DNA of 64,000 bases from JBAXXL01 sp038206725 (GTDB taxonomy: Bacteria > Bacteroidota > Ignavibacteria > Kapaibacteriales > UBA2268): assembly GCA_038206725.1 (NCBI GenBank), contig JBBRAO010000002.1:75730-139729 (forward strand), written 5' to 3'. The notes beneath the pieces are model-generated. The model was not told where the DNA came from, ran no database searches, and saw only the letters and a program-made list of their open reading frames with translations. Positions 1 to 8,302 of the stretch are shown here, in pieces. A program made the position numbers and the translations under genes. The stretch's first letter is position 1; the number at the start of each line of letters is the position of its first letter.

Positions 1-1503
1 AATTATAAAACGGATTTGTTTCTCGGCAAAGAATTGAAAGATAGTGAACAACGCCATTATTCATCAGAAAAAATGCTATTTTTTGAGTTTCTAACATCCA
101 ATTCAGATGCTCTAAATTCTACCAAAGACGGTATCTATATCAGTTATCCAACTATTGACGGAGATAGAAACATTATCCCATCTTCTTTTATTTTTGCTTT
201 AAAGAAAATAATTGACAACATTCAGGCAGAAGATTGCGATATAGAGAAAATCAAAAAGGAAATTCTAAAAAATGAATGCCCTGCGGGTTTTGAATGGCTC
301 GATACTATCACAACCCAAAGTGAATTGTCCGTTACTGTGGCAAATAAAGTTTATTATCGTGAATCGTTGGACGAGTATTTTAGTTTGATAAAGTACAATC
401 CTAAATATTCCTTAAATAATAAATCCGTGGATTTGGATAAGTTATTTACTGACATTGAAAATCAAAGCAAAAACGGAAATTCTGCAGATATCAGTAAAAT
501 CGAAAATGAATTTAGAAATTTACCAAAATCATATTCAGTTTCGGCTCTGGATCTTTTTATAGCTTGTCCTTATAGATTTTTCGCGGAAAAGCTGTTGCGT
601 CAAAGCGATGAAGATAGTATTGAACGTGGTTTGAGTGGAGCTGAGCGAGGCAGTATTCTTCATAAAGTATTATTTCTTTTTTATACAGAAATACAGAAAA
701 ATTATTCAAATCCGCAAGCCATTTCGATAAATGCAAAAAATCAGAAATATCCGCAATCCAAAATTGTTTCTTTAGACAAAAATAAAAGAGCGGACTATCT
801 GGAGCTTTTAACAAAGATAGCGTTAGATGAATTTGCAAGTTTAAGTGTTGACAACCCGTTTATAGATTTCGCCAAAACAGAGATATTAGGTGGCGAGGCT
901 AATGGGTTTTTGGAATTTTGGCTGGATAACGAACTTGATAATCAAGAGAAACAAGAATTTCGTCCGGCTCTTTTTGAGTTGGTTTTCGGTGGTAAAACAG
1001 ATGGTTCTTTGCCACCTATGGAAATTAGTGGTCTAACTTTTCGAGGTAAAATGGACCGTGTTGAACTAAAAAATGATTCAAAGGATAATATAGAATTCCG
1101 CATTGCCGATTATAAAAGTACAGACGCAAGTACTAGCAATCCAAGTAAAATAAAAAATGTTGAATCGTTACAGCTTCCTATTTATATGATGGCTATGCAA
1201 AAACTATTTGAAGAATGCTATGATATAACACCAAACCCGGCAGGTGGACTTTATTATGTTTTTAAACCTGTGTACGATTCCAAAAAATATACCAGCAAGA
1301 GCTTTGAGTACTATAATTTGAAATATGAATTTGCTCAAAGCGAAGAATTCACTAATTCTGTCACTGACAAAATATCTCAAATTAAGACCGAAATAGAATC
1401 GGGCATATTCCCAATTAAACAAAGTACCGACACCTGTAAATTTTGCAAAATGAGCAATCTTTGCCGCAAAGACGAGCTGAAAGAGACCTACCCGCGTAGT
1501 TAA
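1..1503 (+). CDS. AddB-like PD-(D/E)XK nuclease, C-terminal part (5' end outside window)
   Basis: The frame is open from base 1, so only the last 500 codons or so are visible. The C-terminal half has the RecB/AddB-type nuclease layout: a first cysteine in ACPYRFF near visible codon 189, a GSILHKVL helix, the acidic KMDRVE segment, IADYKST (the D-x-K catalytic core), a QLPIYMMAM helix and a final CKFCKMSNLC cluster. In AddB relatives the first and last cysteines bind a 4Fe-4S cluster. The family resects double-strand breaks for recombination, with an AddA helicase as partner; no addA is visible. Its TAA overlaps the stop of the extended dnaX frame coming from the other strand. Family membership is fairly sure; the AddB assignment is an inference from a partial gene. 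Confidence 0.75.
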   Translation, partial: NYKTDLFLGKELKDSEQRHYSSEKMLFFEFLTSNSDALNSTKDGIYISYPTIDGDRNIIPSSFIFALKKIIDNIQAEDCDIEKIKKEILKNECPAGFEWLDTITTQSELSVTVANKVYYRESLDEYFSLIKYNPKYSLNNKSVDLDKLFTDIENQSKNGNSADISKIENEFRNLPKSYSVSALDLFIACPYRFFAEKLLRQSDEDSIERGLSGAERGSILHKVLFLFYTEIQKNYSNPQAISINAKNQKYPQSKIVSLDKNKRADYLELLTKIALDEFASLSVDNPFIDFAKTEILGGEANGFLEFWLDNELDNQEKQEFRPALFELVFGGKTDGSLPPMEISGLTFRGKMDRVELKNDSKDNIEFRIADYKSTDASTSNPSKIKNVESLQLPIYMMAMQKLFEECYDITPNPAGGLYYVFKPVYDSKKYTSKSFEYYNLKYEFAQSEEFTNSVTDKISQIKTEIESGIFPIKQSTDTCKFCKMSNLCRKDELKETYPRS

Positions 1504-1793
1504 TCCGAGCGTTTTGCACCAAAGTTTTCCATCAAATACACCTCAATAGGAAGTAAATCTTCTTTTGCAGGATTAACTGATTTTTGTTGAACGACAGGCT
1601 CTTGAACTGTAGCCGGTTCTTCGACAATCATTTCAGGCTTATCTATTTGTTCGCTTCGCATTTCAGATTCAATAAGATAGTTATCATCAAAATCTGATTC
1701 GTTAATCGCAGGTTCTTCAATGTTTGATACTGCCGGTTTATCCTCTTGAACAGTCTGCTGAGGAATAACAGCCTTTTCAATTATAGGCTCATT
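1500..1793 (-). CDS. dnaX: tau-specific C-terminal extension of dnaX in the -1 frame
   Basis: Reading the minus strand from the A run in the -1 frame gives 97 further codons and then TAA at 1502-1500. The segment is acidic and proline/glutamate rich (EEPAINES, IVEEPATVQEP), like the linker of tau proteins, and ends in a hydrophobic, tail-like segment LLPIEVYLMENFGAKRSD. The frame stops exactly where the convergent AddB-like gene stops, so no non-coding gap is left between the genes. That fit is the best evidence that the frame is used. Full tau would be about 500 residues. Seen: an open frame with coding-like composition. Inferred: expression by -1 shift. Confidence 0.75.
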   Translation of the reverse strand, partial: NEPIIEKAVIPQQTVQEDKPAVSNIEEPAINESDFDDNYLIESEMRSEQIDKPEMIVEEPATVQEPVVQQKSVNPAKEDLLPIEVYLMENFGAKRSD

Positions 1794-1810
1794 TTTTTTT
1801 TTTCGTCTCC
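1770..1810 (-). promoter_or_regulatory. candidate -1 frameshift/slippage signal in dnaX
   Basis: On the minus strand the order is GGAG (1810-1807), ACG, twelve A (1803-1792), TG, then a 5-bp hairpin AGCCT (1789-1785)/AGGCT (1774-1770) with a 10-base loop. A Shine-Dalgarno-like stimulator, an A-rich slippery run and a downstream hairpin are the three parts of the known E. coli dnaX frameshift signal. Poly-A transcript slippage is known for Thermus dnaX. Here the shifted product would be the longer one. Confidence 0.65.
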
Positions 1811-3001
1811 GGTAGTAGAAATCGGAGAAACAGATACATTAATAGCTTGTAGATTTAATTCGCGGACTTCTTTAATTAACTCGTCAATATCAACGACGCT
1901 TCCTAAAGTAGATAACTGTAATAAACCAAGCTCGAATCGAATTCTCGGTTGAGGTGAAAACCTCAATTGTTGTTCGGTTTGCGAGATTAAATTCATCATA
2001 CGGAGTAAATCCATTTTCTCGAATTTTTCGGCGCTTGCTCTATAACGGGAAATAAATGCTTCGCTCGATTCGACCAAACGCGAATCGCCACAAAGTTTGA
2101 TGGCTATAATGTTTCTCAGATGCTCGAGAAGCCCTTGTAAAGACTCCTGGAGGTCATAACCCCGTTTCATCACATCAGCAGTCAGCTCTAACATTTTCGC
2201 AGAGTCCTTGAGCTTTGCCGCGTCAGTTATGCTAAAAAAGAATTCCTCGTCAATAAGATTTAAAACTTCCGCTAAAGTCTGATAATGAATATCCTTTCCG
2301 CAAAAAGCCACCGCTTGGTCAAATATACTTTGCGAATCGCGCATAGAACCGTCGGATTTTTTTGCGATAGTGTATAAGGATTCGTCATCGATAGTGATAG
2401 ATTCTTTATCGGCGACAAATTTCAATTGACTAACGATATCCGGTATTTCCATTCTGCGGAAATCGAATCGTTGGCAACGGCTGATAATAGTCGGCAATAC
2501 TTTATGCGATTCGGTAGTAGCAAAAATAAAAATCAGATGCTTAGGCGGTTCTTCCAAGGTTTTGAGCAAAGCGTTGAAAGCCTGCTTCGAAAGCATATGC
2601 ACTTCATCAATAATATATATTTTATATTTGCCGGTACTTGGCGGATATTTTACATTCTCACGTAAAGTACGGATGTCTTCGACGCTGTTATTCGATGCAC
2701 CATCTATTTCCAACACGTCCATCGAACGATCGGAAAGAATGCTTACACAGCTTTCACATACGTTACACGGTTCATAATCTTGAGGATTGGTGCAATTCAA
2801 AGCGCGAGCGAAAATCCTCGCAGTTGTAGTTTTTCCGACACCTCTCGGTCCGCAGAATAAATACGCGTGATGAACTCTGCCCGAGCGTATGGCATTCATT
2901 AAGGTATCTGTGATATGGTTTTGACCAACTACGGAAGCAAAGGTCTGTGGTCTCCATTTGCGAGCCGTTACGATGAATTCTTGTTGTGCTGAGTTTTCCA
3001 T
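1781..3001 (-). CDS. dnaX: DNA polymerase III subunit gamma/tau (0-frame product)
   Basis: Clamp-loader ATPase of the replicative polymerase. Visible motifs: Walker A GPRGVGKT at residues 51-58; a zinc module with Cys70, 79, 82 and 85; the Walker B-type IIDEVHM; and ISRCQRF, with the sensor/arginine region. Domain III follows to about residue 370. The zero frame stops at residue 406, directly after a 12-A run (GDEKKKMSL then stop). This is short for a tau protein and resembles a gamma form. The -1 frame stays open for a further 97 codons (see the separate entry), so the gene most likely makes a short and a long product by frameshifting or slippage. The alternative is a homopolymer error in the sequence or a true indel. 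The ATG at 3001 begins the conserved ARKWRPQTF region after 12 residues. Confidence 0.95.
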   Translation of the reverse strand: MENSAQQEFIVTARKWRPQTFASVVGQNHITDTLMNAIRSGRVHHAYLFCGPRGVGKTTTARIFARALNCTNPQDYEPCNVCESCVSILSDRSMDVLEIDGASNNSVEDIRTLRENVKYPPSTGKYKIYIIDEVHMLSKQAFNALLKTLEEPPKHLIFIFATTESHKVLPTIISRCQRFDFRRMEIPDIVSQLKFVADKESITIDDESLYTIAKKSDGSMRDSQSIFDQAVAFCGKDIHYQTLAEVLNLIDEEFFFSITDAAKLKDSAKMLELTADVMKRGYDLQESLQGLLEHLRNIIAIKLCGDSRLVESSEAFISRYRASAEKFEKMDLLRMMNLISQTEQQLRFSPQPRIRFELGLLQLSTLGSVVDIDELIKEVRELNLQAINVSVSPISTTGDEKKKMSL

Positions 3002-3101
3002 TATCTTTTATCTATTTAATCTAACTAAGTTTTCTAATTATTTTTTTTTGTTTGTTAATTTGTTTTTTCAAAATTGCACAAACAATTTACACAATATAAA
3101 A

Positions 3102-3128
3102 AAAGCCGCTATAAAAAACAGCGGCTTT
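3102..3128 (-). terminator. Rho-independent terminator of the HU gene
   Basis: Nine-bp perfect stem (3102-3110 with 3120-3128, AAAGCCGCT/AGCGGCTTT) with a nine-base loop. On the minus strand it is followed by a run of seven T. It lies 18 bases past the HU stop codon. Confidence 0.85.
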
Positions 3129-3146
3129 GTAAAAAATGTTAATAAC

Positions 3147-3422
3147 TTATTTGTTGACTACTTCAGCCAACGCTTTTCCAGGTTTGAATTTTGCAACCTT
3201 TTTAGCAGGTACGACCATTGGTTCGCCTGTTTGAGGGTTTTTGCAAGTTCTTTCTTTTCTTGCATTAATCGAGAAAGTACCGAAACCTATCAAGGTAACG
3301 CTTCCACCATTTTGTAATTCAGAAGTGATAGCATCTACTGTAGTTTTAATAGCCAATTCAGCTTTGGCTTTTGTTAAATCAGTGTTTTGTGCTACGAAAT
3401 TAACTAATTCAGCTTTGTTCAT
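3147..3422 (-). CDS. hup: HU-family DNA-binding protein
   Basis: A 91-residue histone-like protein of the usual HU length. It starts MNKAELVNFVA, has the dimer core TLIGFGTFSI and the flexible arm with the NPQTGEPM segment that intercalates into DNA, and ends in KFKPGKALAEVVN. It acts as a dimer that bends and compacts the chromosome. GGGA sits about seven bases before the ATG. It is monocistronic: a terminator follows, and a divergent gene starts 170 bases upstream. Whether it is the main HU or one of several paralogues cannot be told from this window. Confidence 0.96.
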   Translation of the reverse strand: MNKAELVNFVAQNTDLTKAKAELAIKTTVDAITSELQNGGSVTLIGFGTFSINARKERTCKNPQTGEPMVVPAKKVAKFKPGKALAEVVNK

Positions 3423-3595
3423 TGTGATTCCCTAGTTTTATAAAAAAAAAATCAGTTAGATAAAAAAATTGGTATGATATTTTCAATAATATCTTTAATA
3501 TAATTATTTATGAAAAAAACTTATTGTGTGTTTGCTTTTTTTCGTAATTTTAAATTAATAATATTTTCAATAATACAAAAACAAAAGAGGCGATT

Positions 3596-4546
3596 TTGAA
3601 AAAATATTTTGTGTTTTTTGCAATTTTTTTGATTTTTTTACTTAAAACACCGATTTTTGGGCAATGTAATTGCATAAATGGTGCTGCAATCGGTGGTATG
3701 ACTCCGGTATCGGGAACGACAAATGTTGGTGTTTTACAGGAAAAAAATATGCGCGCATTGCTTTTTTACAAATTTGGACAGGGCAATAAATTTTATAAAG
3801 GCGATGTTGTCCAAGATACTGGCGATATAAAATCGCTTCGTTATCAATATATGGGTTTAGTTTTGGGATATGGGATAAGCGATAAATTTACTGTGGAAGC
3901 GGAAACCGGATATTTTTTGAACAAAACACAGGATTGGGGTATTGAAAGCTTTTCCGGAAGTGGACTTTCGCATTTATTATTGTCGGCAAAGTATAATTTT
4001 TACTTCAGTCCCGCACGCGAATTGGAATTTTCTGCCGGTGTAGGTGCAAAACTACCTCTACAATTTGAAACAAATAGTTTGCCACAGCATATTATGCCAT
4101 CCTCCGGAGATTATAGTGGTATTGTAACACTGTTTTTTCATAAGGGGTTTTCGGAAACGAAATCAAGATTTATCATAATTAATTCGAGTGGTTACAACAG
4201 TATAAATACTAAAGAATATCAATACGGAATGTATAACTACACTTCATTTATTTTTGCTCAGGGTTTTCTTGAAAAGTGGACAGGGATATTGGAGCTGAGA
4301 AATGAATTGCACGCTCGTGACCGGCAGTATAAAGACCCAATCGTAAACTCGGGCAGTTGGTCTGTAAATATTGCTCCACAGATCAATTTCTCATATAGTT
4401 ACTTTAACTTATCTTTGCTTTTTGATTATCCATTATATCAGTATTTTAAAGGCAATCAACTTGGGATGAATTACTCTGCTTCACTGAATCTTAATTATGA
4501 ATTTAGTTTTGAAAAACCGGAGAAGATTGAAGAAATCGAAAATTGA
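3596..4546 (+). CDS. Secreted outer-membrane beta-barrel-like protein
   Basis: Starts at TTG with AGAGG five bases upstream. The N-terminus is a clear signal peptide (MKKYFVFFAIFLIFLLKTPIFG), with cleavage probably before QCNC. The rest is alternating, aromatic-rich beta structure: repeated amphipathic strands such as LGYGISDKFTVEAETGYF, AGVGAKLPLQFE and FSYSYFNLSLLFDYPLYQ. The ending LNYEFSFEKPEKIEEIEN is charged rather than a classic terminal-Phe barrel signal. It resembles the loose family of predicted porin or transporter barrels common in Bacteroidota; no substrate can be assigned. It stands alone, divergent from the HU gene. Confidence 0.7.
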   Translation: MKKYFVFFAIFLIFLLKTPIFGQCNCINGAAIGGMTPVSGTTNVGVLQEKNMRALLFYKFGQGNKFYKGDVVQDTGDIKSLRYQYMGLVLGYGISDKFTVEAETGYFLNKTQDWGIESFSGSGLSHLLLSAKYNFYFSPARELEFSAGVGAKLPLQFETNSLPQHIMPSSGDYSGIVTLFFHKGFSETKSRFIIINSSGYNSINTKEYQYGMYNYTSFIFAQGFLEKWTGILELRNELHARDRQYKDPIVNSGSWSVNIAPQINFSYSYFNLSLLFDYPLYQYFKGNQLGMNYSASLNLNYEFSFEKPEKIEEIEN

Positions 4547-4617
4547 AAATTATAGTTGAAAATGAGAAGAATGAGAAAACCACAAATACGCGGAGACGCA
4601 AAGAAATGACGAATGTC

Positions 4618-4639
4618 ATTCCCGACTCCGATCGGGAAT
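4618..4639. repeat. Short intergenic palindrome
   Basis: Eight-bp arms ATTCCCGA (4618-4625) and TCGGGAAT (4632-4639) around a six-base loop, in the 229-base gap between two barrel-type genes. No T run follows on either strand, so it is not a standard terminator. Otherwise nothing was recognised in this gap. Confidence 0.6.
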
Positions 4640-4775
4640 CCATCTTCTATAATGGAAAATTGGAAATAAGATAAAAGCCGTATAACCTCTAACATATTCT
4701 ATTGTGAACTGATTACGTTGTACAAAAACTAAAAGTCAAATCCTATTAACTTGAAGTAACAAAACTAAACTCTTC

Positions 4776-5615
4776 TTAATAATCGCTGTTTGTTTCAAAT
4801 AAATTGTATTTGACTTTTACGCTTAATCGCCAAAATCCTACGCTGAAATTATCGCCAACAGAAGCCATTGGCAATATTGGGTATGAGAATTCAAGCATTG
4901 GGCATATAACTACTTTCTTCGATGCGGAAAGCTCTAAACCGGTAGCTAAATCAATATAAACGGGGATGCCAAGATTAGGGTATTTCGATTCTTGAAGCAT
5001 CGCTGTTTTGGAATCGGAGCCTACAAGAGCGTTACCCGTTTGGGGATCAATCGCTAAGTTTACTATAAGACTGTTGGACAACTTTGCAGTATTTGTCAGC
5101 AATGCCTTTTCTTGAATTAACGATGAGCCGATTGGAAGCATAATCGAAGCGCCCGCTTGCAAAAAGAATATCTTTGCCGGTTTGAAAATCAAAGAGCCAC
5201 CGGCAATAAAATGCCGTAAATTAATAGTTGCGGAATTGCGAAAGCTTGCGTCAACTTTTTCGTTATTTGTATTCTGCAAAGTAACAGTTTCCAATTGAAT
5301 ATAAGAACTCTTTAGCTGGGTATTTTGAAAAGCGGCGAATAAGCCAAATCCAAATACCTTCGATTGGCTTTGTTCGTAAAGCGCACCCACTCTGAAATTA
5401 TATCCAATAGCTTTTTCAAATTCACATTCAGGACAGTCAACCTGAATAATACCATTGGTATAGCCTTGACCAATGCCAACAAAACCGCCTATTTCCTGTT
5501 TTTTATAATTATAATATAGTTTGACGGGACTATTAGGATCTTGCGCCTTAAGTTCACCAAATGTTGATATTATAAGAATTAACAAGATTGTTCTTGATAT
5601 ATGCAATAAATTCAT
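4776..5615 (-). CDS. Secreted beta-barrel-like protein of unknown function
   Basis: I chose the ATG at 5615 because an upstream TTG at 5642 would fall inside the -7 promoter box at 5640-5647. Residues 1-24 form a signal peptide (MNLLHISRTILLILIIST, then GELKAQ). The mature part starts with a glycine/aromatic pattern typical of small outer-membrane barrels (KKQEIGGFVGIGQGY) and carries a DCPECEF segment with two cysteines. Later strands include FFLQAGASIMLPIGSSL and VGFWRLSVKVKYNLF near the C-terminus. It is divergent from rsmB, with 46 bases between the starts. Function unknown; the barrel fold is inferred from pattern only. Confidence 0.7.
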   Translation of the reverse strand: MNLLHISRTILLILIISTFGELKAQDPNSPVKLYYNYKKQEIGGFVGIGQGYTNGIIQVDCPECEFEKAIGYNFRVGALYEQSQSKVFGFGLFAAFQNTQLKSSYIQLETVTLQNTNNEKVDASFRNSATINLRHFIAGGSLIFKPAKIFFLQAGASIMLPIGSSLIQEKALLTNTAKLSNSLIVNLAIDPQTGNALVGSDSKTAMLQESKYPNLGIPVYIDLATGLELSASKKVVICPMLEFSYPILPMASVGDNFSVGFWRLSVKVKYNLFETNSDY

Positions 5616-5639
5616 TATATTAGCGTTAAATAAATAATT

Positions 5640-5647
5640 CAAAAATA
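5640..5647 (-). promoter_or_regulatory. -7 promoter box TATTTTTG
   Basis: Exact match to TAnnTTTG on the minus strand, 24 bases before the ATG at 5615. It supports that start over the upstream TTG. Confidence 0.5.
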
Positions 5648-5661
5648 AACAAAATTATGCT

Positions 5662-7029
5662 ATGGAACAAGAAAACGAAATATTAATTGAGGATGATTTT
5701 CAGAATAATACCAGATTTTTAGCGGTGAAAATATTAACTCGCTTCGATAGAAGCGATTCGTATCTGGATATACTTATAAAAAATACTTTTATAAAAGCAG
5801 ATATGATTCCGCAAGATAAAGCGTTATTAACTGAATTGGTGAATGGAGTAGTTCGTTGGCGATTAAAGTTGGATTATGTATTAATCGGATTTTACCAAGG
5901 GGATTATCAAAAATGCCTCAATATAATAAAGAATTCGATGCGCATAGCGTTGTACCAGATGCTCTATTTGGATAAAGTTCCCGACTATGCGGCAATAGAC
6001 GAATCCGTGGAAATCGTAAAACGTATTCAAGGTCAAAAAGCCGCAAATGTGGCAAATGGTGTATTGAGAAATATTGCCAGAAACTTTTCTTCTATTCGAT
6101 ATCCCGAAGCAAAGGATGATTTTTATTATCATCTTGGTATTTTGAGTTCTCATCCAAAATGGCTGTCAAAACGCTATTGCAATATTATGGGCGATGCTGA
6201 CGCCAAACTTCTTATGGAACATAATAACAAAAGACCTTATGTTCCGGTAAGAATTAATACTATGAAAGCAAAAGTCGAAGAAGTTCAAGATATCTTTACA
6301 AAGCACGAAATCGAGTACGAAAATTTTCCATTGCACCCGAACACTTTAAAGTTATATAATTCGCATTGGGATATTGCTAATAGCGATTTGTTCAAGAGCG
6401 GTAAGGTTGCCATTCAAGATCCAACCGCTTCGTTAGCCGTTCAGTTGGCATCACCGAAGCCAGGACAACGTATTGCCGATATTTGCGCCGCACCTGGAGG
6501 AAAAACTTTTTATTTTGCTGAACTGATGAACAACGAAGGCTATATCACGGCTTATGATATACACCCAAATAAATTGAGATTCATAGAGGAAGGTTCGGAA
6601 CGTTATGGCTTTGATATAATTCATACCGACACAGCCGATGCCAAGAGTGTTGTATTTGAAGAAAATTACGATATTATTTTTGCCGATGTACCTTGTTCAG
6701 GATTGGGAACGATTCGGAAAAAACCGGATATTAAATGGAAACGTGAATTCGTGGATATTAAAAGAATGTCCGATTCGCAAAGAGAAATAATGAAAAACGT
6801 CGCCGAGCAGATGCAAAGCGGAGGTGTTTTTGTTTATTCCACTTGCACAATTGACCCAATGGAAAATGAAGAGAACGTAGAATGGTTTTTGCAAACCTAC
6901 CCTGATTTTGAATTAGACCCGGCAGAAAAATACCTACCGCAAGAAATTTGTAAAAACGGGATGATGCTCGTTTGGCCACATCTTCACGATATAGACGGCG
7001 GGTTCGCCGCGAGACTGGTAAAAAAATAA
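5662..7029 (+). CDS. rsmB: 16S rRNA (cytosine-C5) methyltransferase RsmB
   Basis: Methylates a 16S rRNA cytosine (C967 in E. coli) using SAM. Residues 15-150 are the NusB-like RNA-binding domain. The Rossmann methyltransferase follows, with the SAM loop DICAAPGGKT near residue 272, the ADVPCSGLGTIRKKPD motif near 341 and YSTCTIDPMENEENVEWFL near 393. Both conserved cysteines of the m5C family are present. At 455 residues it is of normal length. The gene is followed after nine bases by a secreted protein gene, so the two may be cotranscribed. No clear promoter box or SD was seen upstream of the ATG. Confidence 0.93.
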   Translation: MEQENEILIEDDFQNNTRFLAVKILTRFDRSDSYLDILIKNTFIKADMIPQDKALLTELVNGVVRWRLKLDYVLIGFYQGDYQKCLNIIKNSMRIALYQMLYLDKVPDYAAIDESVEIVKRIQGQKAANVANGVLRNIARNFSSIRYPEAKDDFYYHLGILSSHPKWLSKRYCNIMGDADAKLLMEHNNKRPYVPVRINTMKAKVEEVQDIFTKHEIEYENFPLHPNTLKLYNSHWDIANSDLFKSGKVAIQDPTASLAVQLASPKPGQRIADICAAPGGKTFYFAELMNNEGYITAYDIHPNKLRFIEEGSERYGFDIIHTDTADAKSVVFEENYDIIFADVPCSGLGTIRKKPDIKWKREFVDIKRMSDSQREIMKNVAEQMQSGGVFVYSTCTIDPMENEENVEWFLQTYPDFELDPAEKYLPQEICKNGMMLVWPHLHDIDGGFAARLVKK

Positions 7030-7038
7030 TAGGGAAAT

Positions 7039-8295
7039 ATGAAGAAAATTCTTTTTTGTTTGATATTAATCATAACAACGTCCGCTTATAGTGAAAAAAT
7101 ACTTATTCCGATGGATTTATCGCAAACCGACCATTTAAAAGCTTATGGTATTACATTTTGGTGGTTAACCGAAGGCGGGACAGGAGAATGGCTCCTGAAT
7201 TACCGCTCGGGGAGTTTTATGTTTGATTATGACGAAGATATAGTTTCGGAATGTCAACTTCGCGGTGTTGATTATGAAGTAATTACGGACGCCAATGCTG
7301 AGCAGATTTATAATGAAACTCAGGATGAAAACACTAATATGGACGTTGTCCGCTTAGAGAAAGCGCCGAGAATAGCCGTTTATGTGCCCCCTACGGCACA
7401 GCCTTGGGACGATGCGGTACGATTAGTGCTTGAGTATGCCGGTGTGCCCTACACCCCTATTTGGGACGAAGAAGTACTTAACGATAAATTAAAGGATTTC
7501 GATTGGATACATTTGCATCACGAAGACTTTACTGGACAATATGGTAAATTCTGGTTGTCTTATGCAAATACACCGTGGTACATAACTATGGTAACATCAA
7601 ACCAAAATATGGCTGAAAGATTGGGTTATAGCAAGGTTTCTAAAATGAAATTGGCAGTTGCTCAGAAAATGCGCGAATATGTGGCTTCAGGTGGATTTCT
7701 TTTTGCAATGTGCAGTGCAACTGACAGTTACGATATCGCTTTAGCCGCGCAAAACACCGATATTTGCCCAGATGTGTTTGATGGCGATCCGGTTGATAAA
7801 AACGATAATCAAAAATTGAATTATGATAATACTTTTGCTTTTGAAAATTTCAAAGTAATTAACGACCCGTCAATTTATGAGTTTTCGGATATAGATATTC
7901 CGGCTGAAGATCTTTTGGATAGGCAGGAAACAGACTATTTTACATTATTCGATTTCTCTGCTAAATACGACCCTGTTCCTACAATGTTGACACAAAACCA
8001 CGCAAATGTAATCAGAGGATTCATTGGACAAACTTCTGCTTTTCATCGTGAATTTGTTAAAAAATCGGTAACAATTTTAGGTGAGCGAGAGGGAACTGAT
8101 GAAGTCAAATATATTTATGGGAAATTCGGAAGAGGATTTTTTACTTGGTACGGGGGGCACGATCCCGAAGATTATACTCACAAAATCGGTGATCCTCAAA
8201 CTGATGTAAGTTTGCACAAGAACTCACCGGGTTACAGATTGATTCTTAATAATGTATTATTTCCAGCCGCAAAAAAGAAGAAGCAAAAAACTTAA
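7039..8295 (+). CDS. Conserved secreted protein (family often mislabelled asparagine synthetase B)
   Basis: Signal peptide MKKILFCLILIITTSAYS, then a mature domain starting EKILIPMDLSQTDHLKAYG. Homologues in Bacteroidota are often named asparagine synthetase B, but nothing here matches the glutaminase or synthetase domains, and the protein carries an export signal. The middle has a class-I-amidotransferase-like or ThuA-like pattern (IAVYVPPTAQPWDDAVRLVLEYAGVPY, then DWIHLHHEDF, ASGGFLFAMCSATDS). FTWYGGHDPEDY near the end is a plausible conserved site. GGGA precedes the ATG. The C-terminus is lysine rich. The activity is unknown; the fold remark is inference. Confidence 0.65.
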   Translation: MKKILFCLILIITTSAYSEKILIPMDLSQTDHLKAYGITFWWLTEGGTGEWLLNYRSGSFMFDYDEDIVSECQLRGVDYEVITDANAEQIYNETQDENTNMDVVRLEKAPRIAVYVPPTAQPWDDAVRLVLEYAGVPYTPIWDEEVLNDKLKDFDWIHLHHEDFTGQYGKFWLSYANTPWYITMVTSNQNMAERLGYSKVSKMKLAVAQKMREYVASGGFLFAMCSATDSYDIALAAQNTDICPDVFDGDPVDKNDNQKLNYDNTFAFENFKVINDPSIYEFSDIDIPAEDLLDRQETDYFTLFDFSAKYDPVPTMLTQNHANVIRGFIGQTSAFHREFVKKSVTILGEREGTDEVKYIYGKFGRGFFTWYGGHDPEDYTHKIGDPQTDVSLHKNSPGYRLILNNVLFPAAKKKKQKT

Positions 8296-8302
8296 CCGAG
8301 TA

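Noticed and set aside
557..838. Minus-strand open frame of 93 codons
   Set aside because: Lies wholly inside the AddB-like coding region with no SD, and its translation has no coding-like features.
5616..5642. Upstream TTG start for the barrel protein at 4776-5615
   Set aside because: The TTG at 5642 lies within the -7 promoter box, so it would not be in the transcript.
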